A stretch of 64,000 bases of DNA. Origin: Tritrichomonas musculus. Taxonomy: Eukaryota; Parabasalia; Tritrichomonadida; Tritrichomonadidae. Every line of letters starts with the position of its first letter. Position 1 is the stretch's first letter. The notes under the pieces were generated by a model. It was given only the letters and a program-made list of their open reading frames with translations. It was not told the DNA's origin and did no database searches. Positions 1 through 10,998 of the stretch are shown here, piece by piece. Location: the NCBI GenBank assembly GCA_039105265.1, contig JAPFFF010000078.1, positions 62,001 through 126,000 of the forward strand, read 5' to 3'. Position numbers and translations under genes: made by a program.

Positions 1-1320
1 TTTCACTTCTTTAGTATGTATGAAATTTTATGCAATGAAAAGAATTTTGAAAATTTTGATCGTTTTTCTCTCAAAAAAATGGACCAACTTTTTACTCATC
101 TTGGTCCAAAAATGAAGCCGTAATTATTATATTATATATTTGATAATTATTAAAATAAATCAATAATAAATGAGATCACCTATGTATGTTAAAGAAAAGC
201 ATCCAAATTAAAAATGACATTAAAATGAATAGAACATCAGAACGACTTTATTAATCAAAAAATAAATGGTTTTTATTAAATATATACATGCTTGCTCACT
301 TTTCCTATTGACCAAAATTACATAATTTAAAAAAAAATTTTAATGATCATCAATATTCTGAAAAACTTTTGTTAAACTTTTTTCTTAAATAGAGTTTAAT
401 TTTGGGATATTTGTAAGTTTACTATAATATTATTTATTGCATACATTAAAATTCATTTTTAATGAGGTGATAAAAAAAGTGGTTTTAGCCAAATTCATAA
501 CTTTCAAATGAATAGAAGTATGCGAATTCACAAATGTAGCAATTGAACTATTAATATATCAAAATTAAGCATTTGTTGAATATTTCCTATTGAGTATTTT
601 TTTAATTCATTTACTTTTTTATTCAAAAATTTTTTCTTCAGCAGGTCCGATATCATAAAAATTGAATGAAAGCAAATTGTCTTCTGGGATAATTTTTGAA
701 ATTATTGGAAAAATAGTATTATATATTTAAATGTTAATGCAATTTAATTGATAAAGTTTTGTGATAATAAATATTAAATGAGATATTTTACATACAAAAA
801 TGAGATTATATTTGGTCCTACCACGTCCTTAATTGAAGTATTTGAATGTATAGGAATTTTTTATATATTGAAAAATTCTATGAGTTTTCTGAAAAATGTA
901 ATAAAATAAAGTGGAAGTATATATTGTAAAACATATGAAGGATTAACATAAAAATCAATATTTTATAAAAATCTTGAAATTAGGCTTGTTATTTCCAGAT
1001 TCTCAAGATTGAAAATTGATCCATTTTCAGATATGAACAAGGGACGCCACTTTTTGAGCTTCGCTCAAAAAGTGTCTTTAGCACTGTATACTATTTTTTT
1101 TCTGTATAATATCAAAATTTAAACCATTATTTTTTTTTCTAAAAAAGAAAATTCTAGATTTTGAAATTTTGACCTTTGACGATGAAAAATTTACCTAAAA
1201 TACAAATTAAAAAAATTAAGAGTACTGTAAGCCAAAATATAAACCATTCAAAATTGTGAGAAGGGTGAAAAATATTTTATCATATTTTATTAATAATAAA
1301 AATAATTTTTAAATTGAAGC
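1..1320. other. gene-free AT-rich stretch with one hairpin
   Basis: No open reading frame of useful length is present on either strand. The base composition is extremely AT-rich with short homopolymer runs. The only structured item I see is the perfect hairpin at 1048-1074, annotated separately. I see no terminal repeats that would define an element here. Confidence 0.6.
1048..1074. repeat. GAGC-TTC-GCTC hairpin, copy 1
   Basis: A perfect 12-bp inverted repeat (CACTTTTTGAGC and GCTCAAAAAGTG) is separated by the three bases TTC. The same core with a different three-base loop recurs at 4530-4552 and, in a slightly altered form, at 28312-28340. The stretch after the hairpin (GTCTTTA) is shared with the 4530 copy, so the repeated unit is longer than the stem. 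It is not flanked by a T-run or a gene end, so a terminator role is not supported. Function unknown. Confidence 0.75.
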
Positions 1321-2176
1321 ATAAATCTACAGTTTTAATATCTGTTTGATCTTTCTGTTTAATATTGAGATATATATATTTTAAAATTTATGCAAATTTT
1401 TTTTCTGAAAAAGTTGATAATTTCATTCAAAAAATATCTGTTTTATTAAAATGATTTATAATTCGATAATTATGAATACGATTATTATGAAATTATAATA
1501 AAGTAATTATATCATGTTAATGAATAAGTGTACAAAATATTATAAGAAAATTGGCGCTAGGTTTTTAGTAAAAGACATCTTAATTTAAAATGATTGTATA
1601 ATATTCGTTCAAACCAATATAAATGATTATTTTAATTAGCCACAAAATGATGGCAATTGAATGTATATATATGCATGAGAATTGAAACTATTAACACATA
1701 ATTGTTTTATATATTCATATCAATAATGATATTTTTTTAGAGGCATTTAAATTTCGTTGAAATATAAAATAAATACGAAAATAACTAATATGGCCATATT
1801 ATCATTGCGTTTTTTTATAAATTAGCTAATGAATTATAAAAAAAAACAATTATATTCAATTATTAATCGTTAATCAGAATAATTTGTCCTCAACCAATAA
1901 AACTCTATCAATTTGAAATGTTATTTTTCTAAAAACCTAGCGCCAATTTTCTTATAATATTTTGTACACTTATTCATTAACATGATATAATTACTTTATT
2001 ATAATTTCATAATAATCGTATTCATAATTATCGAATTATAAATCATTTTAATAAAACAGATATTTTTTGAATGAAATTATCAACTTTTTCAGAAAAAAAA
2101 TTTGCATAAATTTTAAAATATATATATCTCAATATTAAACAGAAAGACCAAACAGATATTAAAAATATAGATTTAT
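1321..2176. mobile_element. fold-back / MITE-like element with ~247-bp inverted arms
   Basis: The segment 1321-1568 is repeated almost perfectly in inverted orientation at 1930-2176; one of the few differences is a single base near the outer ends. The loop of about 360 bp between the arms has no coding potential. The arms end internally at the sequence TTGGCGCTAGGTTTTTAG on both sides. No clear target site duplication could be read at the outer ends, so the superfamily is open. The near identity of the arms over about 247 bp suggests recent insertion or arm homogenisation. Confidence 0.8.
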
Positions 2177-3288
2177 TGTTGGAGCAAAAATATATTAATA
2201 TCAATTATATTTCAAATAAAAGAAATTTATTTGGCTTGCAGTGGTCTAAAAATTAGAATAAAGTAACAAATCTGTTCTCATCATTTTACTTTATTCTCAT
2301 TTTTTTCATCTGTTACATCCAAATTCAATTAATCTCATCATTCTCATCTAATCTCATCAAATTTCGTCATTTACATTCAATATCATCTAATCTTATTTAT
2401 CTGTTTCAATCTTATCTCTCATAAAATAGCTAATTAAAAAATATAGAATAATTTAGAATAATTATTATAAATTAATGGGTAATTTTATTTTAATAGATAA
2501 GATTATGAATAAAAAAAAATTAAACCTTTTAATAGCCACTACTTCGCTTCGCTCGTAGTGGCTCAAGAAATACATGTTCGCTACGCTCAGCTCGGTTTGC
2601 TTGGATTTTGGCGCCGTCGAAATTAGATAAAGTAATTGTCATACACCAGGCTCCCTTTGGAGACTGGGAAGAGATGGTAATGAATATTTATTATGAGAGG
2701 AAGTTTTAAGGTCGTAATAAATGTTAAAAACCTACATGCATGTCAATGTTATAAAAAATAATTATTAGGAGAGGAAGTCTGAAATATGCTGAAGGTCTAT
2801 ACATATTAATATTGTAATATAAAATCAAATTTTTGATGAAAGAGTAGATAATTGTAAGTAATTAAAAAAATAAAAATCGTAATTTAGGAAATCTTAGAAT
2901 CTTGAGTAAATTTTTTTAGATTAATATCATTCGTGCAAGATTTTGGTTTATATTGCGATAAGGACTTACGCGTTCGAGCAGTTTCCACTAATCAAAATGA
3001 AAACAGCAAAAAAAAGGTGATGTGTTATTTATTCTCATTTTTGATCGTAAATTTTCAATGCTTCTTATCAATTATTCGGAAACCTCATATAAAAAGTTCT
3101 AACAAAATTTTAATAAAAATAGATTTATCCTGTTATTAAAATCTGATTTTTATAAATAAACAAACTTTTTAATCTTTTGGAAATATATATAAATAAATTG
3201 TTTAATGTGTGATAAGCCAAAATGGCTCTAATATCGTTTTTTAAAATTTTTTGAGGGAAATCTTTAATATATATGGATAATTGAAATA
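2177..3288. other. gene-free stretch with weak direct repeats
   Basis: Apart from the hairpin island near 2534-2680, this region holds a loose direct repeat (AGAGGAAG near 2697 and 2774 with similar flanks about 80 bp apart) and a run of TCATCT-like pyrimidine-rich words between about 2270 and 2420. The longest reading frames are below 70 codons and look random. Nothing supports a gene. Confidence 0.5.
2534..2563. repeat. short GC-richer hairpin
   Basis: AGCCACTAC and GTAGTGGCT form a perfect 9-bp stem around a 12-base loop made of TTCGC/TTCGCTC repeats. It sits in a short island (about 2534-2680) that is clearly richer in G+C than its surroundings and also contains TTCGCTACGCTCAGCTCGG. No gene can be read here. 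The loop resembles the core of the other GAGC/GCTC hairpins of this window, so it may be a distant relative of that family. Confidence 0.5.
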
Positions 3289-4064
3289 TTGACCGATGGG
3301 AAATTACCATTTTTCCCCAACTTTTTTTATATCACATTTCAACCTGGGGAAAAATGTTTTTTTGCCTAAAATTTTATAAAAAAAATGTAAATTTTGACCA
3401 TTTTTCCCCAACTTTTAAATCAGTCACCATTCGGCCTTTTTAATGCAGTATCAAATCTTTTCTAGCATGGTTAATCATTATTAAGGGTACAAATAAAGTT
3501 TTTTTTGAATTTTTTTTTTTAATCAAATATCTTATCAAATGCAAAAATTATCGTTTCAAAAATTTAACTGTTCAAATAAAGTTAAAATTATCTAGTAGCA
3601 TTATAAACCAATTTTGAACCTTTATAAACCTGAAATTTACAAATTTTTTATTATATTATGAATAATCCGATCTTATTTCAGGAAGATGAATGCAGGGTAA
3701 TTTTAAAGATTATTATCTAAAAATACAATATAAATAAATATAAATGAGAATTTTGCTCAATCACTATTTTTTCACTAATATATTAGCTCCAACTTTTTTA
3801 ATAATTGAATTAAAAAGATTTTTATTGTCTAAAATGATATATTCTATACTAATACACTTTTTAATGCATATTTTTATTGAAATTCAAGATAAGATGATTT
3901 CTCAAATTTTCCTAATATTCTATCTCAATTGATTGATTATTTAAATAATATCATAAATTTAATCATAATGTGAATAAATAATTGCTATGCTACCTTTTTT
4001 TCCTGGGAAGAATGGTTGCATATTCAAGATACACTTATGGAGTGTAATAAATGAAACATATTTT

Positions 4065-5620
4065 CTATTACCTCAAAAAAAGAATTTTAAAAATATCAAC
4101 ATTACAATTAAAAGGAAAAATTTCTAATTCGAAATGACTAACAAAAATTGTATTACATATAAATGAATATAATAATTATATAAATGTTATCCCAGAGAAA
4201 ATTTAAAAATACATAAGAGAAAATGAAAAAAGCAATATTTTTCATTTTATTTTAGGTAAAATCAGAACCAAATTAGAGAAGAATATGAAGTACTTTTGAA
4301 AAATAATTATAACAAAAAAGAAAAAATCACATGTCAATTCATATCAGAAAAATGATGAAGTTTGTTTGAAATAAAAATCTCATTGTAATATAAAATATCA
4401 TGTTTTTGCCTGTATTTTAATATATATATAAATAAAACGATTATACTATGATTTATAAATTCAAAACCTAAGAATATAAAGGATTTATGTAATATAAACA
4501 CTTTTTTTCAAAATGTAACAAGATAGCCGCTTTTTGAGCTACGCTCAAAAAGTGTCTTTATCAAATTTTTAAATAAAGTCAATTTACAAATTATTTTTTC
4601 GCCAACAGGTATTCCAATTGGAAGAACAATTGAATGAAATATTTGAATGGATATATCAGAAAAATTGAGAAGACTTGCACCTTGAAAGACATGAAAAGGT
4701 TGTAATTGTGATTAAAAGATCGAAATAATTATTTATATAAAATAATCGATTTTGATCATTTGATAATATTGATAGGAAAACTTGATTCAGAAATTGCATG
4801 TGAATCAGGAGAGTTTAACAAAAGATTAGAAAATAAATATTTATAGCTGGCATCTGGGAAATTAGTCTTTTATCTAAAAAAAAATATTTTCTTTTATGAT
4901 TCCATCAATTTATCCATCATCCAAAATTACAATAATAGTAGTATAAATTATTTCTTTTTATATAATTATGAAATCAATATCTCCTTTTCGTATCATTATA
5001 AAAATATTTTAAAAAATGAATAAATTGAAAAATTTTATTGAAATTTATTTGGAAATTTGAATTGACCAAAAATAATAATACAAAAATTCAATCTTCAAAT
5101 AGACTCATAAAAGAAAAAATATGAAAAATAAAGTAATTTATAAAAAGGAATGAAATAATGAAGAGAAAATCGTATCTATAATTTTGTGAGAAATATAAAA
5201 TTTTTAAAACACATTTATTTTTATATTGAATTTTTTTTCTCATAATCAACGGAATATATCTGAGCAATCCATATATTTCAGCCCCAAATATAAAATATTA
5301 TAAGCCAATCAGCGTTTTTTAATATTTTTCAATACTTTACAAATGGACAACCGCTCTATTTATTTTTAATTATATAATAGATTTTTCAAAAGTACTTCAT
5401 ATTCTTCTCTAATTTGGTTCTGATTTTACCTAAAATAAAATGAATAATATTGCTTTTTTCATTTTCTCTTATGTATTTTTAAATTTTCTCTGGGATAACA
5501 TTTATATAATTATTATATTCATTTATATGTAATACAATTTTTGTCAGTCATTTCGAATTAGAAATTTTTCCTTTTAATTGTAATGTTGATATTTTTAAAA
5601 TTCTTTTTTTGAGGTAATAG
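4065..5620. mobile_element. fold-back element nested in the MULE-like element
   Basis: The 240 bp at 4065-4304, beginning CTATTACCTC, are repeated in inverted orientation at 5381-5620, ending GAGGTAATAG, with only a few differences. Between the arms lie about 1.08 kb of AT-rich non-coding DNA that includes a GAGC/GCTC hairpin at 4530-4552. A short word (ACATAT) near both outer edges hints at a small target duplication but is not exactly adjacent on the left, so I do not rely on it. The nesting gives a relative age: the outer element was there first unless the arms are part of its own design. Confidence 0.72.
4530..4552. repeat. GAGC-TAC-GCTC hairpin, copy 2
   Basis: CTTTTTGAGC and GCTCAAAAAG form a perfect 10-bp stem around TAC. 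The shared tail AGTGTCTTTA matches the copy at 1048-1074. It lies in the loop of the nested fold-back element. Confidence 0.72.
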
Positions 5621-5927
5621 ACATATGCATTTTATGTATTGTTCTTTTTCTTAATATTTTATTTTAATTTTGAAACTCTAAATGTTGTTTATGCTGTAAT
5701 TTTATAAAAAATATTTTTAAAAAAACGATCATTTTCAATTCAAAAAAATTACCATTTTTCCCCAGTTTTTTACCATTTTTCCCCAGTTTTTTCCATTCAA
5801 TTTTCTGGGGAAAAATTACACTTCCCTTGACCGATGATGGAAATCAATTTAAGCCAGAAATACTAAATACAAAAAAAGATAAATTTGTTTGAAATCTCGA
5901 GATATTGGTAATTGATACCATAATTTT

Positions 5928-6710
5928 AGAGGTATTCACTTTGAGGATTTTGACTGTATTTTTTAAAAAAAATATAAAAATTAAAACGCATTTATTTAAT
6001 AAATGATACATTAAAAATTGCAAAATTATTTATGCGCTAGTTTTTGAGAAAATTCGATTTTATAAAAAAAATTATTTTTTTCAATGTTTATGAGCCATTC
6101 AAAACCGTAAAATATCGTAGAAAAAAATTGAAAGAAAAATGTTCCAAAATGCAACTTTAATTTTATTAAAAATTTTGAATATTTTTGTAATTATATGTAC
6201 GTTAAAAAACGTTTATTTTTTATTTTGAGTCTAATAAATGAAACATATTTTCCAAAAAATTGGCCGCATAAAATCACTAATGCTTCTAGGAATAAATTCT
6301 CATGGCCAATATAATCATTATATTAAAGATGTAGAATCATATAAAGACAATTTTTGAAGTTATCATCTGTTTTTCTTTAAAAATGCTTTTTGGGTTTGAA
6401 AGTATGAAGAATGCAGATTTTGCAGTTTCTGAATTAGGAAATAATTAGAAATTTTCATTTATTGTGACAATACTTTGGAATAATGAAGATATCCAAAATA
6501 TATTCGATGTTATAAATAAAATGATATAATTATATTGTTAACTAAAATATGATTTTTTCTTCAATTTAATATTCAAATCGTCATTTAAACATTTTATAGA
6601 TTATTTTGATGATAAAAAGAAATAAAAATAATCTGTATTTAGCTCAAAAAATTAAAAATACATTTTAAAGAAGAAAAATGACCGTTAAGTCACTTAAGGT
6701 GAATACCTCT
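5928..6710. mobile_element. 783-bp non-autonomous DNA transposon, copy 1 (8-bp target duplication)
   Basis: The element begins AGAGGTATTCAC and ends GTGAATACCTCT, a 12-bp perfect terminal inverted repeat that extends with two mismatches to about 18 bp. It is flanked on both sides by ATAATTTT (5920-5927 and 6711-6718), an 8-bp target duplication. An almost identical second copy lies at 16329-17112 with its own, different 8-bp duplication, which proves the ends. There is no coding capacity. Eight-base duplications are typical of hAT, P and Merlin superfamilies; the terminal bases do not decide between them. Confidence 0.9.
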
Positions 6711-7383
6711 ATAATTTTTGAAAGAGAGATTGTGTCTCAACTTTTTGAGAGGACTAATTGAAATTTAATATAGGAAGAAAATTTGAACAATTTAAGTAAA
6801 AAAAAAAAAAAATAATTCATCTTTTTATATTTCTACATAATTTTTACCGAGACTTGCATCGAAAGAAGATTTTTTTTTTTGCATGTAAGGTCTCAGTAAA
6901 TATTATTCATCATTTTCTATTAGTTCTCTCAAAAGGCTGAGGTACAATCTATCTTGCAATGCTATAATAATAGATAATCTTGATTTCAGATCTTTATACT
7001 GATGGTAGAGTATCTAAAGCAAAAAAGTAAAGCTTTTGATTTTGATTCTCAAAATAACAAATTTCATGAAAAAAGCCAAAATGATTCCTTCAATGATAGC
7101 ATTTTGAATTGTTATTGATTTAATAATGATTTTTGTTTTTTATTCTTTGAATCGTTTTTATTCTTTCAATGAATTTATTATTTGATCAAATATGAGGAAA
7201 TATAAAGAACTTTTGATTTTTCATGAATTTTAAAATTCAATGATCGTATATAAAAAGCAGTTTGACAATTGTCTATTTAAAAAAGAAATAAAATTCGGCT
7301 TAATGAAAAATAATGATGAATCTTTCAAAGTGATTTTTTTCTTTCAATAATAAATATCAATTGGCATAAACACAATTTTAAAC
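6711..7383. other. gene-free AT-rich stretch
   Basis: I see no gene or defined element. A loose inverted relation exists between AAGAAGA/TCTTTTT segments around 6790-6900 (a stretch ending in TCTCAGTAAA pairs poorly with TTTACCGAGA), but it is too weak to define an element. Confidence 0.45.
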
Positions 7384-7385
7384 TA

Positions 7386-7906
7386 GGCTTTTGTGTCCAA
7401 ACGAGTTTGTATTCAAAAAGTATCCAATGGATACTCATTTTTGTTCGTTATTTTTTGAGAGAATTTGAGTATCCAAAATAGCCAAAATGGACACTTTAAT
7501 TCAATCTTGGATACACCTTTCAATTTTCATTGATTATTTTGAATGCATATTTCGTTTGACCAATTATATCGCTCCAAATTTACATTGAATTTTATTTTTT
7601 ATTTCAAATGTTGATCTTCTTGGTCAAAATCATTCTTAGTGAATTTGAAAAGTTTATAATTTATATTTGAGAGGTTTTTTAAAAATTCAGAATAGTAGGT
7701 TTTTAAGACATTTATTATTGCTTTTTTTCTGATATTAATGAGTTTATTAAAGTAAAAATAAAGTATCCAATAAAAATTTTTTTGGATACTTCAACACAAA
7801 TCTTTGAATAAAATACTAAATAAAAAAGCAGTTTTATGTCCACAAAAAGTGACAGCTTTTTACAAAAAGTCGAAAATGGACACTCAGTTCACTGGATACA
7901 AAAGCC
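7386..7906. mobile_element. small TA-flanked element with internal GGATAC/GGACAC repeats
   Basis: The ends GGCTTTTGTGTCCA and TGGATACAAAAGCC are inverted repeats of each other and both are bordered by TA (7384-7385 and 7907-7908), the duplication made by Tc1/mariner-type transposases. Within its 521 bp the words GTATCCA, TGGATAC and TGGACACT recur at least eight times in both orientations, giving several internal hairpins such as AGTATCCAATGGATACT near 7419. There is no coding frame. It is probably a non-autonomous relative of a mariner-like element. Confidence 0.65.
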
Positions 7907-8341
7907 TAGATTTTAAATTGGTTTATTAACTTCATCTTAGATTTCCTCAATTTTGTTAAGTCAATTACTATCAAATTTCAAACGAATTTTTTGAATGGTT
8001 TTTATACACAGATAAGCATTCAATTTTTCTTAATAGATTATTATCTGCCGAACCTGATTTTCTTCATCAAGCTTTATCAATAAAGTAATGTTCCAAATGC
8101 AAAATATGATGTTTTACATTATATTAACTGGTTTATCGTCAACCTATTTGTTAGAATAATCATTTCAATTATTTGATTGAATTTCTAGTTTAATTGAATA
8201 TTTTCAATAATTTTTATTTCAATTGTTTATAATATTTGTTAGAGAGGGTTCAAAAAGCATTCAATTTTTTTTATAAACATTCAAATGTGGTTCAATAAAA
8301 AGCTAAGAATAAAATGAGCTAGTTTTTATTTTATTCTAGGT

Positions 8342-10492
8342 ATGATTAAAAATATTACATTGCTTTCATTGAATATCATTTCTCTTTATTCAATGTCTCC
8401 TTTATACACAATTAATAGTAATTCATATTTTAAAACAACATATTTATGCAATTCCAAATTTATACGATTTTATTCAAATGTTCTCTATTCCAATACTGAC
8501 TTTCAATCCTCAATAGTAAAAAACAATGCATTCATTCAAACCTTTAGCACACCTCTTGTTTTTACAGATGGCGATACATATGAAGGAGTTTGCTTAGCAG
8601 ATGGATCAAAGTGCTGTTTCAGTAAAACATACAATTTTCAAAAAAATACAGCAATTAAAGGTCAAACAGTAAGCCAAGAAGATTTTCCAAATAATTGGAA
8701 TGGCAAGCATCCAATTTTCGTTAATGATTTATGTGGTCCAATTCAGATTTCTGAATGTACTTTTAAGAACTGTGGATCAACAAGCGATTTCGGAGGTGGA
8801 TTGTTAGTTGAAGCCAATCTTGAAGTAATATTGCATCATTGTGTCTTTGACTCATGCTATTCGAAAAGGCATGGTGCAGGCGGAGCCATTGGGAAAAGAA
8901 TGAGTTATGATGAAAAATTCAATGAGCCAGGACTTGAAGATGCCAAGAGATTAGATATTCAATATACGTGTTTTCAAGACAACTACCAAACGGATGACAA
9001 CCAAGGCTTTGGCTCGGCACTTATAATGGCAGCCAATGATGTTGCTTTATTTTATGCTTCAACAGTGAACTGTCCAAGAGATAAAAAAGCATATGGTGCA
9101 CAATTTGATATAAAAGCAGAGAACTCAATCACTTCACAATTTGTTAATTCATCAGGAGGACATTCAAGGTTTTGTGGCACAATTGAATATCGTTCTGCCA
9201 AGAAAGGATTCTTCCAATTTCAAACATTGACTCAAATGAGATGCAAATATGTCACTTCATTCACATCAGTCATTATCAATCAAATTGTGATTACTTCTTG
9301 TAATGTGAATAATAATACAATCAGTCAAGATAACGATGATTTAAGAAATATGCCTTCACTGATTTTTGTTAGAGAAAAGCCGTTATTGGTGAAAAACTTT
9401 TATTTTTTCAATAATGTGTTCAGAGATAATGGAAAAGTGGCTGAAAGAGATATAAAATATGGTCACACTAAAATTATTATCGAAGATTCTTTTATGGATT
9501 TCAATGATCAAAATAAATGGGATCCTAATTATGTCTCAATCGTTAACTGTGATTTCAATGATAAGACACAAAAATCTTTCCCTTTGAGACAGTTAAAATT
9601 GGGTCATTGTGAAGGTGAAATTCCTCCAGGACCAATGATAATTTCATCTTTTTTCACTGCTTCATCGCCATTCAGTGATTCTAATGACTTCACAAAATCA
9701 AGTGTTTTTTCGCATTCTTCTGATTTTTCAGAATCAAAAGTTTTCACAAATTCTCAACCTTTTTCAAAAACAGATGAATTCACTGAAACTGGAAAATTTA
9801 GTCAAAGTGAAAAATTTTCTAAATCAAACAGTTTTCCTCCTTCTTCAGCATTTACAAGTTCAAACACATTTACTGATTCAGATCGTTTTGACCAAACGCA
9901 TCGTTTCACAAAATCAAAAACTTTCAGTCCTTCAAAAAAGTTCTCATCATCTAAGATCTTTTCAAATTCATTGTATTTCACAGAATCAAATGCTTTTAGT
10001 GATTCAAATCAATTTAGCCAATCATCTGGTTTTACATGTTCAAGTGAGTTTACTAAAAGTGATGAATTTAGTCAATCAAGCATTTTTACTGGTTCTGATT
10101 GTTTCAGCCAAAGTGATGATTTCAGTAGGTCTGATCATTTCACACCTTCATATCACTTCACAAAGTCAAACATTTTTACTTCATCATATCAATTCAGCGA
10201 GTCATTTTTCTTTTCTAGATCAGAAATCATTTATGTTCCTATAATTAAGAGTTCCGATTCAGATAATACTGATAAATTTATCATCATTGGCGCTGTAGTT
10301 GGCTCTGTGGCTGGCGCTGCAGCGTTTGCAGCAGTTGTATTCTTCCTTATTAAAAGGCCAACTATAGTCAAAGATGAACCTGATGTTATTAAAGAAACAG
10401 GACAATCGGTCACAGTTGAAAATGGACTTCAGTCATTGATGAATGAAGATGATCCTTTCGCAAACGACTTTAACGATGAACTGTTAAATTGA
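8342..10492 (+). CDS. type I membrane protein with beta-helix-like ectodomain and Phe/Ser hexapeptide repeats
   Basis: The 716-residue protein starts at the first ATG after a stop-rich leader. Residues about 1-25 are a possible signal peptide. Residues about 70-430 contain many Cys and Asn residues and short strands ending in words such as CTFKNC and CVFDSC, the style of parallel beta-helix (Pmp/Pel-like) surface proteins. From about 436 to 629 the sequence is a run of roughly 32 six-residue units, F-[S/T]-x-[S/T]-x-x, for example FTKSNIFTSS. One hydrophobic segment (about 646-670, rich in Gly and Ala) is followed by a short cytoplasmic tail with acidic DDPFANDF, which resembles sorting or endocytosis signals. 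I infer a cell-surface protein with a Ser/Thr-rich, probably glycosylated stalk. Its ligand or enzymatic role cannot be told. The repeat is degenerate at the DNA level, so it is not a fresh expansion. Confidence 0.85.
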   Translation: MIKNITLLSLNIISLYSMSPLYTINSNSYFKTTYLCNSKFIRFYSNVLYSNTDFQSSIVKNNAFIQTFSTPLVFTDGDTYEGVCLADGSKCCFSKTYNFQKNTAIKGQTVSQEDFPNNWNGKHPIFVNDLCGPIQISECTFKNCGSTSDFGGGLLVEANLEVILHHCVFDSCYSKRHGAGGAIGKRMSYDEKFNEPGLEDAKRLDIQYTCFQDNYQTDDNQGFGSALIMAANDVALFYASTVNCPRDKKAYGAQFDIKAENSITSQFVNSSGGHSRFCGTIEYRSAKKGFFQFQTLTQMRCKYVTSFTSVIINQIVITSCNVNNNTISQDNDDLRNMPSLIFVREKPLLVKNFYFFNNVFRDNGKVAERDIKYGHTKIIIEDSFMDFNDQNKWDPNYVSIVNCDFNDKTQKSFPLRQLKLGHCEGEIPPGPMIISSFFTASSPFSDSNDFTKSSVFSHSSDFSESKVFTNSQPFSKTDEFTETGKFSQSEKFSKSNSFPPSSAFTSSNTFTDSDRFDQTHRFTKSKTFSPSKKFSSSKIFSNSLYFTESNAFSDSNQFSQSSGFTCSSEFTKSDEFSQSSIFTGSDCFSQSDDFSRSDHFTPSYHFTKSNIFTSSYQFSESFFFSRSEIIYVPIIKSSDSDNTDKFIIIGAVVGSVAGAAAFAAVVFFLIKRPTIVKDEPDVIKETGQSVTVENGLQSLMNEDDPFANDFNDELLN

Positions 10493-10998
10493 GAAAATAT
10501 TGATAATTAATATATCATGTTTTGGCAAAAAAAAAAAAAATAAGTTTTAAAAAAGCAACATAGCCGCTGAAATTGTAGAAAAAGGTTGTATTATGTTTCA
10601 AATAGGTGCAAAATATTGTAGATCAGTTGAAATTATAGGAAATCATCAAGAATCATAATTTGATCCAATGACTTCTTTTTATCTTCAATCATTGATGAAT
10701 AGAAAAAACCAAAATGTATGTAATCAAATGGATTTGTGTATAATTTCACTCTAGATTTTCTTTATTGTCTGAAGTTAACATGAAAAAAAATCAGACCAAT
10801 TTATTATTCATTTTCTTGAAACAGTGAAACCAAGCCAAACAGTCAATTTTATTAATAATATTAATGCAAAAGAATTAAAATAGGACAAAAAACTGTCATC
10901 AAATATTAATTAAACAAAAAGTTATAAATAAATGTAATTATATTTGAAAATAATGTCTTTTTTTTAAGCATGTAGAATTTATAAAAAAAAAAAAAAAA
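10493..10998. other. gene-free stretch after the surface-protein gene
   Basis: No gene is visible. The stretch starts with the 3' flank of the surface-protein gene (TAATTAATA near 10507 and an A-run at 10528-10541) and ends in a 14-base A-run that reads as a T-run on the minus strand next to the tRNA-like sequence. Confidence 0.5.

Larger units (their letters stand above)
3298..5826. mobile_element. non-autonomous MULE-like element with 9-bp target duplication
   Basis: The nine bases TTGACCGAT occur immediately before 3298 (3289-3297) and again immediately after 5826 (5827-5835). The enclosed element starts GGGAAATTACC and ends, in inverted orientation, with GGGAAGTGTAA; both ends then run into ATTTTTCCCCA. 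Inside each end the word CATTTTTCCCC recurs in both orientations (near 3305, 3350, 3405 on the left; near 5755, 5775, 5800 on the right), which looks like subterminal transposase-binding sites. A 9-bp duplication is the usual size for Mutator-like elements. The interior has no transposase, so the element would depend on another copy. A fold-back element lies inside it. Confidence 0.72.

Noticed and set aside
2933-3139. Short open frame of 68 codons on the plus strand
   Set aside because: AT-rich composition with random amino acids, no ATG (starts at a TTG-like codon), no neighbours; looks like chance.
4065-5620. ACATAT near both edges of the nested fold-back as target duplication
   Set aside because: On the left it is separated from the inverted arm by three bases, so it may be chance.
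8325-8343. TTTTATTCTAGGTATG before the surface-protein start, considered as a 3' splice site
   Set aside because: It lacks the conserved branch and acceptor sequence of trichomonad introns, and no matching donor or upstream exon was seen.
9675-10244. 189-codon frame inside the surface-protein gene
   Set aside because: It is the +1 shadow of the Phe/Ser repeat; its own repeat is a by-product of the six-codon periodicity.
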